DNA of 36,748 nt from positions 1-36,748 of IMG/VR virus record IMGVR_UViG_3300009440_000019; one strand, 5' to 3'. The first letter of the stretch is position 1. Every line of letters starts with the position of its first letter. The notes under the pieces were generated by a model. That model ran no database searches and was not told the DNA's origin. It was given only the letters and a program-made list of their open reading frames with translations. Positions 1-8,249 of the stretch are shown here, in pieces. A program made the translations under genes and the position numbers. The DNA is from a virus.

Positions 1-171
1 AAGTTCAAGAAGCAATTTGATCTTGCTGAGCACATTCGAGTAGAACACGTTAGTATTACTGATGGTATTCTCTCAGTATTCTTACAGAAGGAAGTACCAG
101 AAGAACTTCAGCCTAAGAAGTTTACAATTCTTCAAGCAGCTCCTGGCGATCCAGAGTTCTTGACTGAATAA
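1..171 (+). CDS. hsp20: Small heat-shock protein (Hsp20/alpha-crystallin family), C-terminal part
   Basis: Only the last 56 codons are in the window; the gene begins to the left and ends with TAA at 169-171. The visible protein has the closing pattern of an alpha-crystallin domain: FDLAEHIRVEHVSITDGILS followed by a strand, then VPEELQPKKFTI. The final F-T-I resembles the I-x-I anchor that IbpA-type proteins use to form oligomers. Proteins of this family are ATP-independent holdases that bind unfolding proteins in the cytoplasm. Hsp20 genes are a known accessory trait of T4-like marine phages, where a role in virion protein folding is suspected but unproven. A hairpin follows the stop codon, so this is probably the last gene of its transcript. 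The family call is confident; the length and N-terminus cannot be seen. Confidence 0.85.
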   Translation, partial: KFKKQFDLAEHIRVEHVSITDGILSVFLQKEVPEELQPKKFTILQAAPGDPEFLTE

Positions 172-231
172 TTATGAGCTCACGATCGTCCTATCCCACC
201 TTTGCGTGGTGATGGCGCTTGAGACTTCTTT

Positions 232-273
232 AAAGGTCTTTCCCTCTTTCGCCTAAAGTAAAGGGGACCTTTT
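232..273 (+). terminator. Probable factor-independent terminator after hsp20
   Basis: AAAGGTC (232-238) pairs perfectly with GACCTTT (266-272). After a three-base T bulge on the left arm the stem continues with CCC (242-244) against GGG (263-265) and T245-A262. The right arm runs into TTTT (270-273). It lies 60 bases past the hsp20 stop codon and just before the next late promoter, where a transcript end is expected. The T tract is short, so efficiency may be moderate. Confidence 0.6.
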
Positions 274-295
274 GAGTTTCAAAAATAAAAACTTG

Positions 296-303
296 TATAA
301 ATA
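296..303 (+). promoter_or_regulatory. T4-type late promoter TATAAATA
   Basis: Exact match to the T4 late-promoter octamer, which the phage sigma factor gp55 recognises without a -35 element. AGATT (5 bases) separates it from the ATG at 309. In T4 this octamer covers about -13 to -6, so transcription would begin at the start codon. Confidence 0.8.
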
Positions 304-308
304 AGATT

Positions 309-2690
309 ATGAGTTTATTCAAAACAAGAGGATTATTATTAAGTAACAAGCTTGCAGATGTTTCAAATAAGAGCGCCGCTGTTACAAATCTGTTGTCACA
401 GTATGGTGGTGAAGGTATAAAATTTACTATTGACGACATCGCGCCATTAATTGGTATATCAGGCACCACATTTGATCCAGCGCAAGCCTTTGATACAAGA
501 CTTGCTAGCCTGCCATATGACGGTGAATATCAAACATTCAAAAACATATATGATGATTATAAATTAGTTTTTAACGATACGTCTTATGTGGGTGGCACGG
601 GTCTTGCAGCAAAGTATTATGCTCTAGATAATGATACACTTCCAGCCGGCTTTAAAGACGAACTAGATGTAAGCGCGACTCCCTTTGATATATCGGCAAT
701 TTTTAACGAAGACTCTCCTACTGTTACATTTGATGATATTTTTGACAGCCCGACCGTTAAGCCAGATATGTCTGATAACTATTGGTCAAATGGTTCATTT
801 AATTATGGTTCGCAATCAATCGATCCAAAAATAAAAAATAACAATGAGTCAGATCACTCCTCTTTTATTCTGTATAAAGGATATTACGCACACGGGAGTA
901 AGACCACTTACGTAAGAGGACCTAGAGTATCAACTAGCTTATACGTTAGATTAATATTAATTGATCCAGAAACTGATATTAGAATAATAGACGCATCATT
1001 CGAGCCTGGCGCCACAACACAATACGCTTATCCCATTGACGGTCATATTTTAGAACCATTTAAACATTATGAAATTCAAATCGGAGTGTTTATCATCGGC
1101 GATATACAAGGTGATAAGACATTTTCTATTCTAAGAGAGTGGGATCAATACTTAGCTAAAAACTACTTGTATCCACCTGAAAAAGATTTTAGTGAAAATC
1201 CATCGATTTATAAAACTAAATACGCTCAAACATTAAAAGCTCAAGGGAGTTATTTAGAAGTAAACACAGTTGATTCTCCATATGAAAATATAGAAGATCG
1301 TGTTGGTGGAATATTAGAAGCAGACTATAAAGATTTAATTATTGATGGTCCCATTCAGATTAATTATCAGCCACCTAAAAACTTTAAAGATATTAAAAAA
1401 TATACGGAGGATATACTAGATACAGATATATCTGAAAACTCTAATGTTTTAATATTAGAGGACGATACGAATATTGAGGTGGGTAATTATATTGATGGTA
1501 TTAAATCAATAAATGGAAACGCTATATATGTAAAAGAAATTCCTGAACGATCAGTGCGCTTCACACAAGGCACTACACCAGCCATCGTTGTTCTTACAGA
1601 AAAAATAGACACTACTCAGTTAATCCAAGGTTTAAATACAATTACTTTTATTGAGCATCGTGGTTTAAGATCAATCGGTACACTCACTCACATTAACCAG
1701 GGCACCAACCCACCTGATTTCACAATTGAAAATGTATTTGCAAATGGTACTAAATTTAGAGGTGGGGACGCAGTAGTATTTAACGCTGCTGATACAAGTG
1801 AATTTTTTGATAATGATGTAAATTGGGTACAAATTAGAGATGTTGATCCAATTTCATTTAAGACTGCAGGGCTCACCACTGGCGGTAAAACCGTTGATGG
1901 AATTACAGACGCTGGCGGTTTAATACATAACGATGGCGATTCGATAAGAATCTTTTTATATAATCAGTCAGGCGTTGATAATTTAGCAATGGATAACTTC
2001 TGTCTCTTTAAAGATGCAGACGAAAGTCCAGCTGTAAGCTTAATTCAAGCAAAAATTGCAGGGCAAAGAGATTTTATTGCTGCTGGCGACCCCGGCGAGC
2101 TCGACGTTGATGTCTCTACAAGTAGTATTTTAGAATACGGGGGTAACATACTTGATTCAAGCGATTTATTAGATTTAAACATTACGTATGATGCTGCGCA
2201 AGGTCTGATCGTGGCCGATACAACAATTACCGGCGTCGACGACAACAACGATGGAACAACCACACTAACACTAAGTAACGCCCCCACGGCAACGTTAGGT
2301 GCTTCTACAGTATTTACGATTGCAAATTATCAAGATGTTGCATTAAGTAAGTACGAATGTTTCCGCCCTTCTGATACAAATCCTCCGTTCGCTGGTACAG
2401 GTAGTGGACAAAGAACACGACCAGAAACAGGTCTTTCAGTATTAAGCTTTCAGAACACTGAAGACAGTCCTGATTCGCAAGTACGATGTGAGTTACAGTT
2501 CAACGCACTAAATATTCACGGTGATGGTATTACTATAACACGCCCAAAGACATATAATCCTGGCTCTCTACTACTGTCTTATGATACTATAGTTAAATTT
2601 AAAGGCTTTACATCAATAAAAAGCGATAACAACGTTGTATCAGAAACGACCGAAGGGAACTTTTTTATACCATTAGAAACGATTGTGTAA
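309..2690 (+). CDS. Virion structural / fibre-like protein, 793 aa, possible PA14-like N-terminal domain
   Basis: No confident family name. The N-terminus (MSLFKTRGLLLSNKLADVSN, then AAVTNLLS) is the short leader seen on many tail-fibre proteins of T4-like marine phages and resembles the starts of the 582-aa and 1263-aa fibre proteins here. Residues about 98-265 follow the order of a PA14 carbohydrate-binding domain: GLAAKYY, WSNGSFNY, then LILIDPETDIRIID and HYEIQIGVFI. I infer this from the pattern only. The remainder is beta-rich and low in Cys. The late promoter ends 5 bases before the ATG and there is no Shine-Dalgarno site; the next in-frame Met is near residue 154, so this start is favoured. 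It is the only fibre-like gene on the plus strand and it converges on the minus-strand block. A virion protein is likely; receptor binding is a guess. Confidence 0.7.
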   Translation: MSLFKTRGLLLSNKLADVSNKSAAVTNLLSQYGGEGIKFTIDDIAPLIGISGTTFDPAQAFDTRLASLPYDGEYQTFKNIYDDYKLVFNDTSYVGGTGLAAKYYALDNDTLPAGFKDELDVSATPFDISAIFNEDSPTVTFDDIFDSPTVKPDMSDNYWSNGSFNYGSQSIDPKIKNNNESDHSSFILYKGYYAHGSKTTYVRGPRVSTSLYVRLILIDPETDIRIIDASFEPGATTQYAYPIDGHILEPFKHYEIQIGVFIIGDIQGDKTFSILREWDQYLAKNYLYPPEKDFSENPSIYKTKYAQTLKAQGSYLEVNTVDSPYENIEDRVGGILEADYKDLIIDGPIQINYQPPKNFKDIKKYTEDILDTDISENSNVLILEDDTNIEVGNYIDGIKSINGNAIYVKEIPERSVRFTQGTTPAIVVLTEKIDTTQLIQGLNTITFIEHRGLRSIGTLTHINQGTNPPDFTIENVFANGTKFRGGDAVVFNAADTSEFFDNDVNWVQIRDVDPISFKTAGLTTGGKTVDGITDAGGLIHNDGDSIRIFLYNQSGVDNLAMDNFCLFKDADESPAVSLIQAKIAGQRDFIAAGDPGELDVDVSTSSILEYGGNILDSSDLLDLNITYDAAQGLIVADTTITGVDDNNDGTTTLTLSNAPTATLGASTVFTIANYQDVALSKYECFRPSDTNPPFAGTGSGQRTRPETGLSVLSFQNTEDSPDSQVRCELQFNALNIHGDGITITRPKTYNPGSLLLSYDTIVKFKGFTSIKSDNNVVSETTEGNFFIPLETIV

Positions 2691-2692
2691 TA

Positions 2693-4441
2693 TCAAACGT
2701 CTTCTTCTTTTTTAACAAGAATATAATAAGTTGATTTAATTGTTTCCAAATCTTGTGGAGGTGATGCCATATCTTTGAAATCACCAAAAGTTGGGAAGGC
2801 AGCAATTTCAACGTCCACGTCGTCTGTCCATTTATCAACTTTCCACGGATAAGGTGCGTCTGCAAGCGTAATAGTTTTCTTTGCAAGAATTGTAGTAGTA
2901 TCAGTTAATTGCCACTGTGTTCCATCGTGTGAAAATTCGTATGGCCCTGATGCCAACCAACTGTCATCGGGCTGCTTAACAAACACTTGTAGCTCAAATA
3001 CATCGGTACCAATCGTACCATTTAATTGAAATTGACCAATTTCATCTTCGTCAATTTCATCTACAATAACTTTCATCTTGTGAGTGAATCCGTCGTTAGA
3101 TCCATTTGTCTGCCCCGCTACAAAACCAGGGTCGTTAATACTACCAGATGGTGATGACGCTCCGTCAATTTGATCTGTTTCAAGGTCAAGTCGAACATCA
3201 TCTTCAAATGCTAGTGTGCCAACTTTAGCAACTTCAATGTTAGGTGAATCAACTACTATCGCATTAATGGCGGAATCTTCAATCCAAACACCTGTAAATG
3301 TAGAAAATGCGCGCGACAGTACATCTGGACTTAACGACTGAATAAGATATGGACCTGGTGCGCCATCTCCCAGCTCATCTGGATTATTTTGAAGCCCAAT
3401 TGTGCTAGCTGGATCAGTATAACGCAAAACACCTTCAACACTTATCGTTGAATTACCACGATTTAAAAACCGATTCTCTTCACTTTTGTATAATGCATTT
3501 TTAAACTTACTAGAGTCATTAATAATATTATTGTTAATTATATCTAGATAAGTTTTTAAAGGATTATCAATACCAATACCTAAGATATTGGTTCTATTTT
3601 CTAATATATCACCTTCATAACGGATTTCAGGCTCATTAATATTTAAGAAATTACTTTTTGTAACACCTTTTTTTCGTGTAAAAATAAGTTGATTCTTACC
3701 TGCACCGTTAAAATATACGCCAACGTTTGAAACCGATTCTAACTTAAAAGACTTTTCATTAGTATCAATATTAAACTCTTCTTCAACCACTTTATATGGA
3801 AAATTGGTATCGGTTTCTGACAAACCCCCTTCTTCATCTTCAATTTCTGTTATTATATCTCCAGCCGAGAAAAATGCACGATTATAGCTTACAATAAAGC
3901 GCCCGCCTTCGTATCTATCGGTTAATGTTATTTTGTTAACAGTAATATCAGCATCATCGTCAATATTAAGTGGCAATGCAGGAACAGTTTCAACATAGTC
4001 ATCAAACACTGGCAAGCTTGTACTATCACTATTAACTGTCTTAACATTATATGTAACATTATTATATTCTAATTGATCCCCTACACTAATTTGATTCTGG
4101 CCATTTTGATCTCGTGCACTTTTTAAAAATAGAAGTTTAGCGTTTTGGGTTCTATATGATTGTGGTAAAATATCATTAGGGCTCCAGCCCACTGCAAGCG
4201 TCTCGGCAATAACCTCCCCCCACGTACTTACTGCAACACCTTCATTATATTTAACGGTATATGTATAAGTGTTAGTAGTAAATTTAAATGTATCAGTGTT
4301 AGATAAGTTTCCTCGAAATACCGTTAAATCATTTTCAACATCAAACGCTTTAGTTCTAGGGCCTGACAACAAGTTTGTCAATGCCGACTGAATTGGAGTA
4401 CGTTGAGATAAATTACCCTGTAATGTAAATCCTATTGCCAT
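2693..4441 (-). CDS. Fibre-like virion protein, 582 aa, with C-terminal module shared with the LRR fibre
   Basis: Not recognised as a named family. The N-terminus (GNLSQRTPIQSALTNLLSG) has the ALTNLL element also found near the start of two other fibre proteins here. Residues about 55-330 are beta-rich, with a strongly acidic stretch (about 155-210). Residues about 496-552 form a module with a [DP]-[FY]-x-F strand, QWQL, a YPW motif and a W-x-D-D-V ending that recurs inside the neighbouring LRR protein. No enzyme motif or membrane segment is visible. It is the last gene of the leftward block: its start is 3 bases after the upstream stop codon (4445), and its stop lies 2 bases from that of the convergent 793-aa gene. 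Tail or fibre component is inferred from position and composition. Confidence 0.65.
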   Translation of the reverse strand: MAIGFTLQGNLSQRTPIQSALTNLLSGPRTKAFDVENDLTVFRGNLSNTDTFKFTTNTYTYTVKYNEGVAVSTWGEVIAETLAVGWSPNDILPQSYRTQNAKLLFLKSARDQNGQNQISVGDQLEYNNVTYNVKTVNSDSTSLPVFDDYVETVPALPLNIDDDADITVNKITLTDRYEGGRFIVSYNRAFFSAGDIITEIEDEEGGLSETDTNFPYKVVEEEFNIDTNEKSFKLESVSNVGVYFNGAGKNQLIFTRKKGVTKSNFLNINEPEIRYEGDILENRTNILGIGIDNPLKTYLDIINNNIINDSSKFKNALYKSEENRFLNRGNSTISVEGVLRYTDPASTIGLQNNPDELGDGAPGPYLIQSLSPDVLSRAFSTFTGVWIEDSAINAIVVDSPNIEVAKVGTLAFEDDVRLDLETDQIDGASSPSGSINDPGFVAGQTNGSNDGFTHKMKVIVDEIDEDEIGQFQLNGTIGTDVFELQVFVKQPDDSWLASGPYEFSHDGTQWQLTDTTTILAKKTITLADAPYPWKVDKWTDDVDVEIAAFPTFGDFKDMASPPQDLETIKSTYYILVKKEEDV

Positions 4442-4444
4442 AAA

Positions 4445-7400
4445 TTAAGTCTCGCTTGAATCTTTTATTGTTATTATAATGGTTGAAGAAATATTGTTAC
4501 CACCCACTTTTCTATCGTTTTGGCCATATACAGTGAATTTAATATTAGTTCCATTTTGACTTCTACCAATTGGAGTATGCACATTAGCAACCCCATTATC
4601 ATCTAGCTGTATTGGAAAATTATAATATGACTTGCCTCCAGCAGTAATAATATCGGCTTTTGCAATTTCAATTGTTTCAGCTGCATTTGGAGAATCATCA
4701 AAAGAACCATTATTATTAAGATCAATTTCTTTTTTAATAACAATTGCCTTTTCACTCGGACTCAGCACGCCGCCATCTAAATCTTCTGTGACATCATCAG
4801 CATTAACGAGTGTATCCCATTTTAATCTAACATTAACTAGACCATCATAGTCTGAAGAATCAAAATATTGGACCTCAAAATCATTATTAGTTTGAATAAT
4901 CCCATTTGGCCGATAAACAATAAGGTTAGGATCACCACCCTCTTTAGAAGGTGACTCGAGCTCGAAGACTTCTTTTTGATTTAATTCTTCCGAAGAATCA
5001 TAACGAGGTGATGCCGGCGTATCCAAATCTATACTAAGAGACGGCGCCTTTGGAGCAGGTGGATATACTTTATACTGAACACCATTAATAATATGCCCAT
5101 TGTTTTTTAGCTCTACAACCATATCGTTAATATCAATATATTTTCTTTTTATAATATTAGTTTCTTCATTATTTCTTAGAGCTAAATATGCGTCGTTCAA
5201 CTTGAAGTTACCGGCTTTGTATACATTATAAATACTTCTAATAATATTAACAACAGTACCTTCATCCCAATTATTATTATTTAATATTAATTCTTCGATG
5301 TTTGAACATTCTTCAAATAAATTGGTCTTATCACTAACATTAATACTTTCAAAATAATTATTGGATATATCTAATACTTTTAAGTTTGTAAAATTCTTAA
5401 AAGACGGGATCGCCGTCGCGCTGCTAGTAAAGCTTCCTGATAACAATAATTTTTCTAAATTAGGTGATTTCGTAGCATCAGCATCAGCGAAAGATGTAAA
5501 TTGATTATTATTGCCCTTGATCCCTTTAAGTTTAGTGAATTCAGTTTGATTATTTGCACCTCCAAATAATTCTTTAAACCCTAGTGCTCCAGTAAATTTA
5601 TTATCATGAAAATAAAACGCTTCTAGTGCTGTACTACAATCACTGTGTAATTTAAGTGCACCACTAGCACCCCAACCTCCAGTAAATGCATTATTTGAAA
5701 TAGTTATATTTCCTAAAGACAATGTTTCGTCTTCAACATAAGTTGGATCGACGGTGCTCACACCCACATATTGATTTATTTTGAATAATGGAAATCTACC
5801 TTCAGTTATCCCTTTGCTTTCATACGCGAATCTTTTTAAATTATAAAGATTATTAAAAATAGCAGGCCCATCATCATCAGTACTTTCAAACTCTAAATTA
5901 TTCTTAAAATCGTTTTTAATTTCTGTCAAAGTATTCCGCACGGTTCGGGCATTGTCAAAAAAAATAGGATCAAAATTATAAGCAAAAAGCTCTAGTGGAT
6001 TAGCCACCTCGTTCAAGCCATCTGTCATAGAAGAAAAAACATCTAAAGGCATCGCTGACAAGTCAATTGGTTCTTCAACTTCAGGAGAGTCTTCATCGGT
6101 CGTCATAAAATCACTAAACACCAGCTCATCCACATCAGGCCACACGGCATTCCAAGGGTATAGTGTATCTAACGAATCTGCAGTAGCTATAACACTAACA
6201 GTAACAGTATTTTTTAGCTCCCATTGAACATTGGTGGCGTTATATTCAAATACAAAATCGCCGTTTGAATACGTAGTAACCTCGTGATAATTAAGGGGGC
6301 TAGGTACATCTTTTGTATACTCACCACCCGCGGCGAGAACTAGTGAGGTGGCCAATGTGAACTTAGTAACAAAAACATTATTGTTGTTTAGCATCGCGGT
6401 GCGCGCTGACGGGTAAATCTCTGACAAATAACTGCTGTTCCAGTAACCACCAAATTCAATCAACTTAAGCTTAGCGCAACCCTTAAAGGATGGCATTGGT
6501 CCGAAACAATTACCATCACGCGCGTTTATTCTCGTAAGCCTATTACAATTTAGAAACTTAAAGTTGTTATTATTATTACCAATATTATTTTTACTAGTAA
6601 AAAATTGATATCTTATATCATCAAATCTGTCACCAAGCTGCTCGCCGGTCGCCTTATTTTCAAAGGTACTATAGCCATCCATACTAGTCGCAGCAAAATA
6701 ATCAATAGAACTGTTTTTAAAATTTGGAATTCCAAGCTTAGTATCACCGATCCAAAAGTCTTTTAAGTTAGATTCGTCTGAAAGAGCGGTGCGAGCCGCA
6801 TTGTTGTAATTGTTATTGTTCCAATAACCTGGTACAGTATCGTCATAATACCCAAGATGATCACTTAGAAATCCATTATTAGTTAAGCGATAATATTTGA
6901 CTATATTAACATTATCAGCTGAACCAGCCGGATCAGGTACATGGAACGTACCTGATCCAGCTGTGTTAAATTTATTACTCTGAATTTCAAGCAGAGTCAA
7001 CTTTGGTCCTATATCAGGTGTAACGCCAGAAAACTGGTTGTTATTTACTCTTATTTCTTGTAAATCTGGAAATCTATCCGCGAACGCGCTTTTGTTAGTG
7101 CTATCAAAATTAAGAACTAAATAGTACAATGAATAACTATAGTCAATTTTAATTATGCTCGTTGGCACTAAATTTAATATTGATTCAATAGTCTTTTCAG
7201 GAGAAGCGGTTGGACTAATGAAGTTTCTATAAAAAACAAACGATTTTAAATTAGGTGCAAATTTTACTATATTAGGGTGTACACTAAATAAATTATAAGA
7301 TATATCTAATGTTTCTAACGCAGTTAGTTTAACAAATGGTAGTGCTTTTAATTTTACGTTAGAAACTGTGAGTGATTTATATTTATTAGGCGCTAAATAT

Positions 7401-8236
7401 GATTCAATAGTTCTATCTGCTTGTTGGCCTTGAAATCCTATCGCATTATCGCCAGCTCTAAACTGACCATAGCCATCCCCTTCAGTCAGTGATGTTCCAC
7501 TATTTGTTAAAATATTAAAATCTATATCCGAGTCGGTGGAGGTGACCCTAAACGTACTAGAATCTAACTTACTAAAATTTCCATCAAATTGCAATGGTAT
7601 ATTTTTCATTGCAAACGCATAATATTCACTACCATTTACATTGACTTTAATTTTATTTGTGGCGATCTCAGTGTTAGGATATATTCTTTCTGATAATGGT
7701 GTTAACAGTTTAATTGTAGACGTTATAACCTTTGCTGGATCTACGGCAAACTTACGAGAAGACGCGATTTCTACTTCAGTACCATATCCTACAAAATTAT
7801 CATTTGCATCCGTGGCATTTATTTTTGATTTTTCCCAAGATGTAACACGAGACGAACCAATTGTTGATATAACTAAATTTCCGTCACCATCAATATTTGA
7901 AAGTGTGTAGTGTTTTAACGACGTTGATGCAGTTCGACCAGATATATTTAAATTTCCTTTCAGTTCTACATCTCCAGTTATTTGAAATAAATCAGAAAGT
8001 CGACTCGCGTTCGCGAATGATTCTGACAAATACCTAGAAGTTTCATCTATAGTATTTACATCACTATTTGATAGCATCTGAAAAGAACTAGAGATTGTAC
8101 TTATATTACGCAGTGTATTAAAGTCTAAAGGATTTAACCCTAGATTCGTCAGTGATTCCTCAGCGTCAAGTGCTAATTCAGATAGTGCATTTCTAGCGGT
8201 TATACCAAAAATAGTCGGATTTTTAAAAGATGCCAT
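4445..8236 (-). CDS. Leucine-rich-repeat tail fibre / putative receptor-binding protein, 1263 aa
   Basis: Residues 1-100 look like a marine T4-like fibre N-terminus: SLTNLGLNPLDFNTLRNIST, then ITGDVELKGNLNISG. Two blocks of irregular leucine-rich repeats follow, about 290-600 and 795-1000. Clear units include LETLDISYNLF, LQEIRVNNNQFSGVTPDIG, LEAFYFHDNKFTG, LKVLDISNNYFES and IEELILNNNNW. The F-[ST]-G-x-x-P ending of some units recalls plant-type LRRs. A module at about 655-712 (FVFEY, QWEL, YPW, WPDVD) interrupts the array and recurs in the 582-aa protein. The C-terminal 200 residues are beta-rich and hold an EF-hand-like loop, DLNNNGSFDD (about 1172). LRRs form curved ligand-binding scaffolds, so adhesion to a host surface molecule is inferred. 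An exact late promoter sits 5 bases before the ATG, which is supported because the next Met is residue 54. Asn-rich (AAT) runs are frequent. Confidence 0.8.
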   Translation of the reverse strand: MASFKNPTIFGITARNALSELALDAEESLTNLGLNPLDFNTLRNISTISSSFQMLSNSDVNTIDETSRYLSESFANASRLSDLFQITGDVELKGNLNISGRTASTSLKHYTLSNIDGDGNLVISTIGSSRVTSWEKSKINATDANDNFVGYGTEVEIASSRKFAVDPAKVITSTIKLLTPLSERIYPNTEIATNKIKVNVNGSEYYAFAMKNIPLQFDGNFSKLDSSTFRVTSTDSDIDFNILTNSGTSLTEGDGYGQFRAGDNAIGFQGQQADRTIESYLAPNKYKSLTVSNVKLKALPFVKLTALETLDISYNLFSVHPNIVKFAPNLKSFVFYRNFISPTASPEKTIESILNLVPTSIIKIDYSYSLYYLVLNFDSTNKSAFADRFPDLQEIRVNNNQFSGVTPDIGPKLTLLEIQSNKFNTAGSGTFHVPDPAGSADNVNIVKYYRLTNNGFLSDHLGYYDDTVPGYWNNNNYNNAARTALSDESNLKDFWIGDTKLGIPNFKNSSIDYFAATSMDGYSTFENKATGEQLGDRFDDIRYQFFTSKNNIGNNNNNFKFLNCNRLTRINARDGNCFGPMPSFKGCAKLKLIEFGGYWNSSYLSEIYPSARTAMLNNNNVFVTKFTLATSLVLAAGGEYTKDVPSPLNYHEVTTYSNGDFVFEYNATNVQWELKNTVTVSVIATADSLDTLYPWNAVWPDVDELVFSDFMTTDEDSPEVEEPIDLSAMPLDVFSSMTDGLNEVANPLELFAYNFDPIFFDNARTVRNTLTEIKNDFKNNLEFESTDDDGPAIFNNLYNLKRFAYESKGITEGRFPLFKINQYVGVSTVDPTYVEDETLSLGNITISNNAFTGGWGASGALKLHSDCSTALEAFYFHDNKFTGALGFKELFGGANNQTEFTKLKGIKGNNNQFTSFADADATKSPNLEKLLLSGSFTSSATAIPSFKNFTNLKVLDISNNYFESINVSDKTNLFEECSNIEELILNNNNWDEGTVVNIIRSIYNVYKAGNFKLNDAYLALRNNEETNIIKRKYIDINDMVVELKNNGHIINGVQYKVYPPAPKAPSLSIDLDTPASPRYDSSEELNQKEVFELESPSKEGGDPNLIVYRPNGIIQTNNDFEVQYFDSSDYDGLVNVRLKWDTLVNADDVTEDLDGGVLSPSEKAIVIKKEIDLNNNGSFDDSPNAAETIEIAKADIITAGGKSYYNFPIQLDDNGVANVHTPIGRSQNGTNIKFTVYGQNDRKVGGNNISSTIIITIKDSSET

Positions 8237-8241
8237 AGCTT

Positions 8242-8249
8242 TATTTATA
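8242..8249 (-). promoter_or_regulatory. T4-type late promoter TATAAATA for the LRR fibre gene
   Basis: On the minus strand TATAAATA is followed by AAGCT and the ATG at 8236, a 5-base spacer. The octamer contains the TAA stop codon (8245-8247) of the upstream 1562-aa gene, so promoter and stop codon share bases. Confidence 0.8.

Noticed and set aside
5227-5234. Plus-strand TATAAATA antisense to the LRR gene
   Set aside because: No plausible plus-strand gene follows; a chance copy is expected in DNA this AT-rich.
6550-6600. AAT/ATT triplet runs in the LRR gene, considered as a phase-variation tract
   Set aside because: Triplet repeats would change length without frameshift and encode Asn runs typical of these LRR turns.
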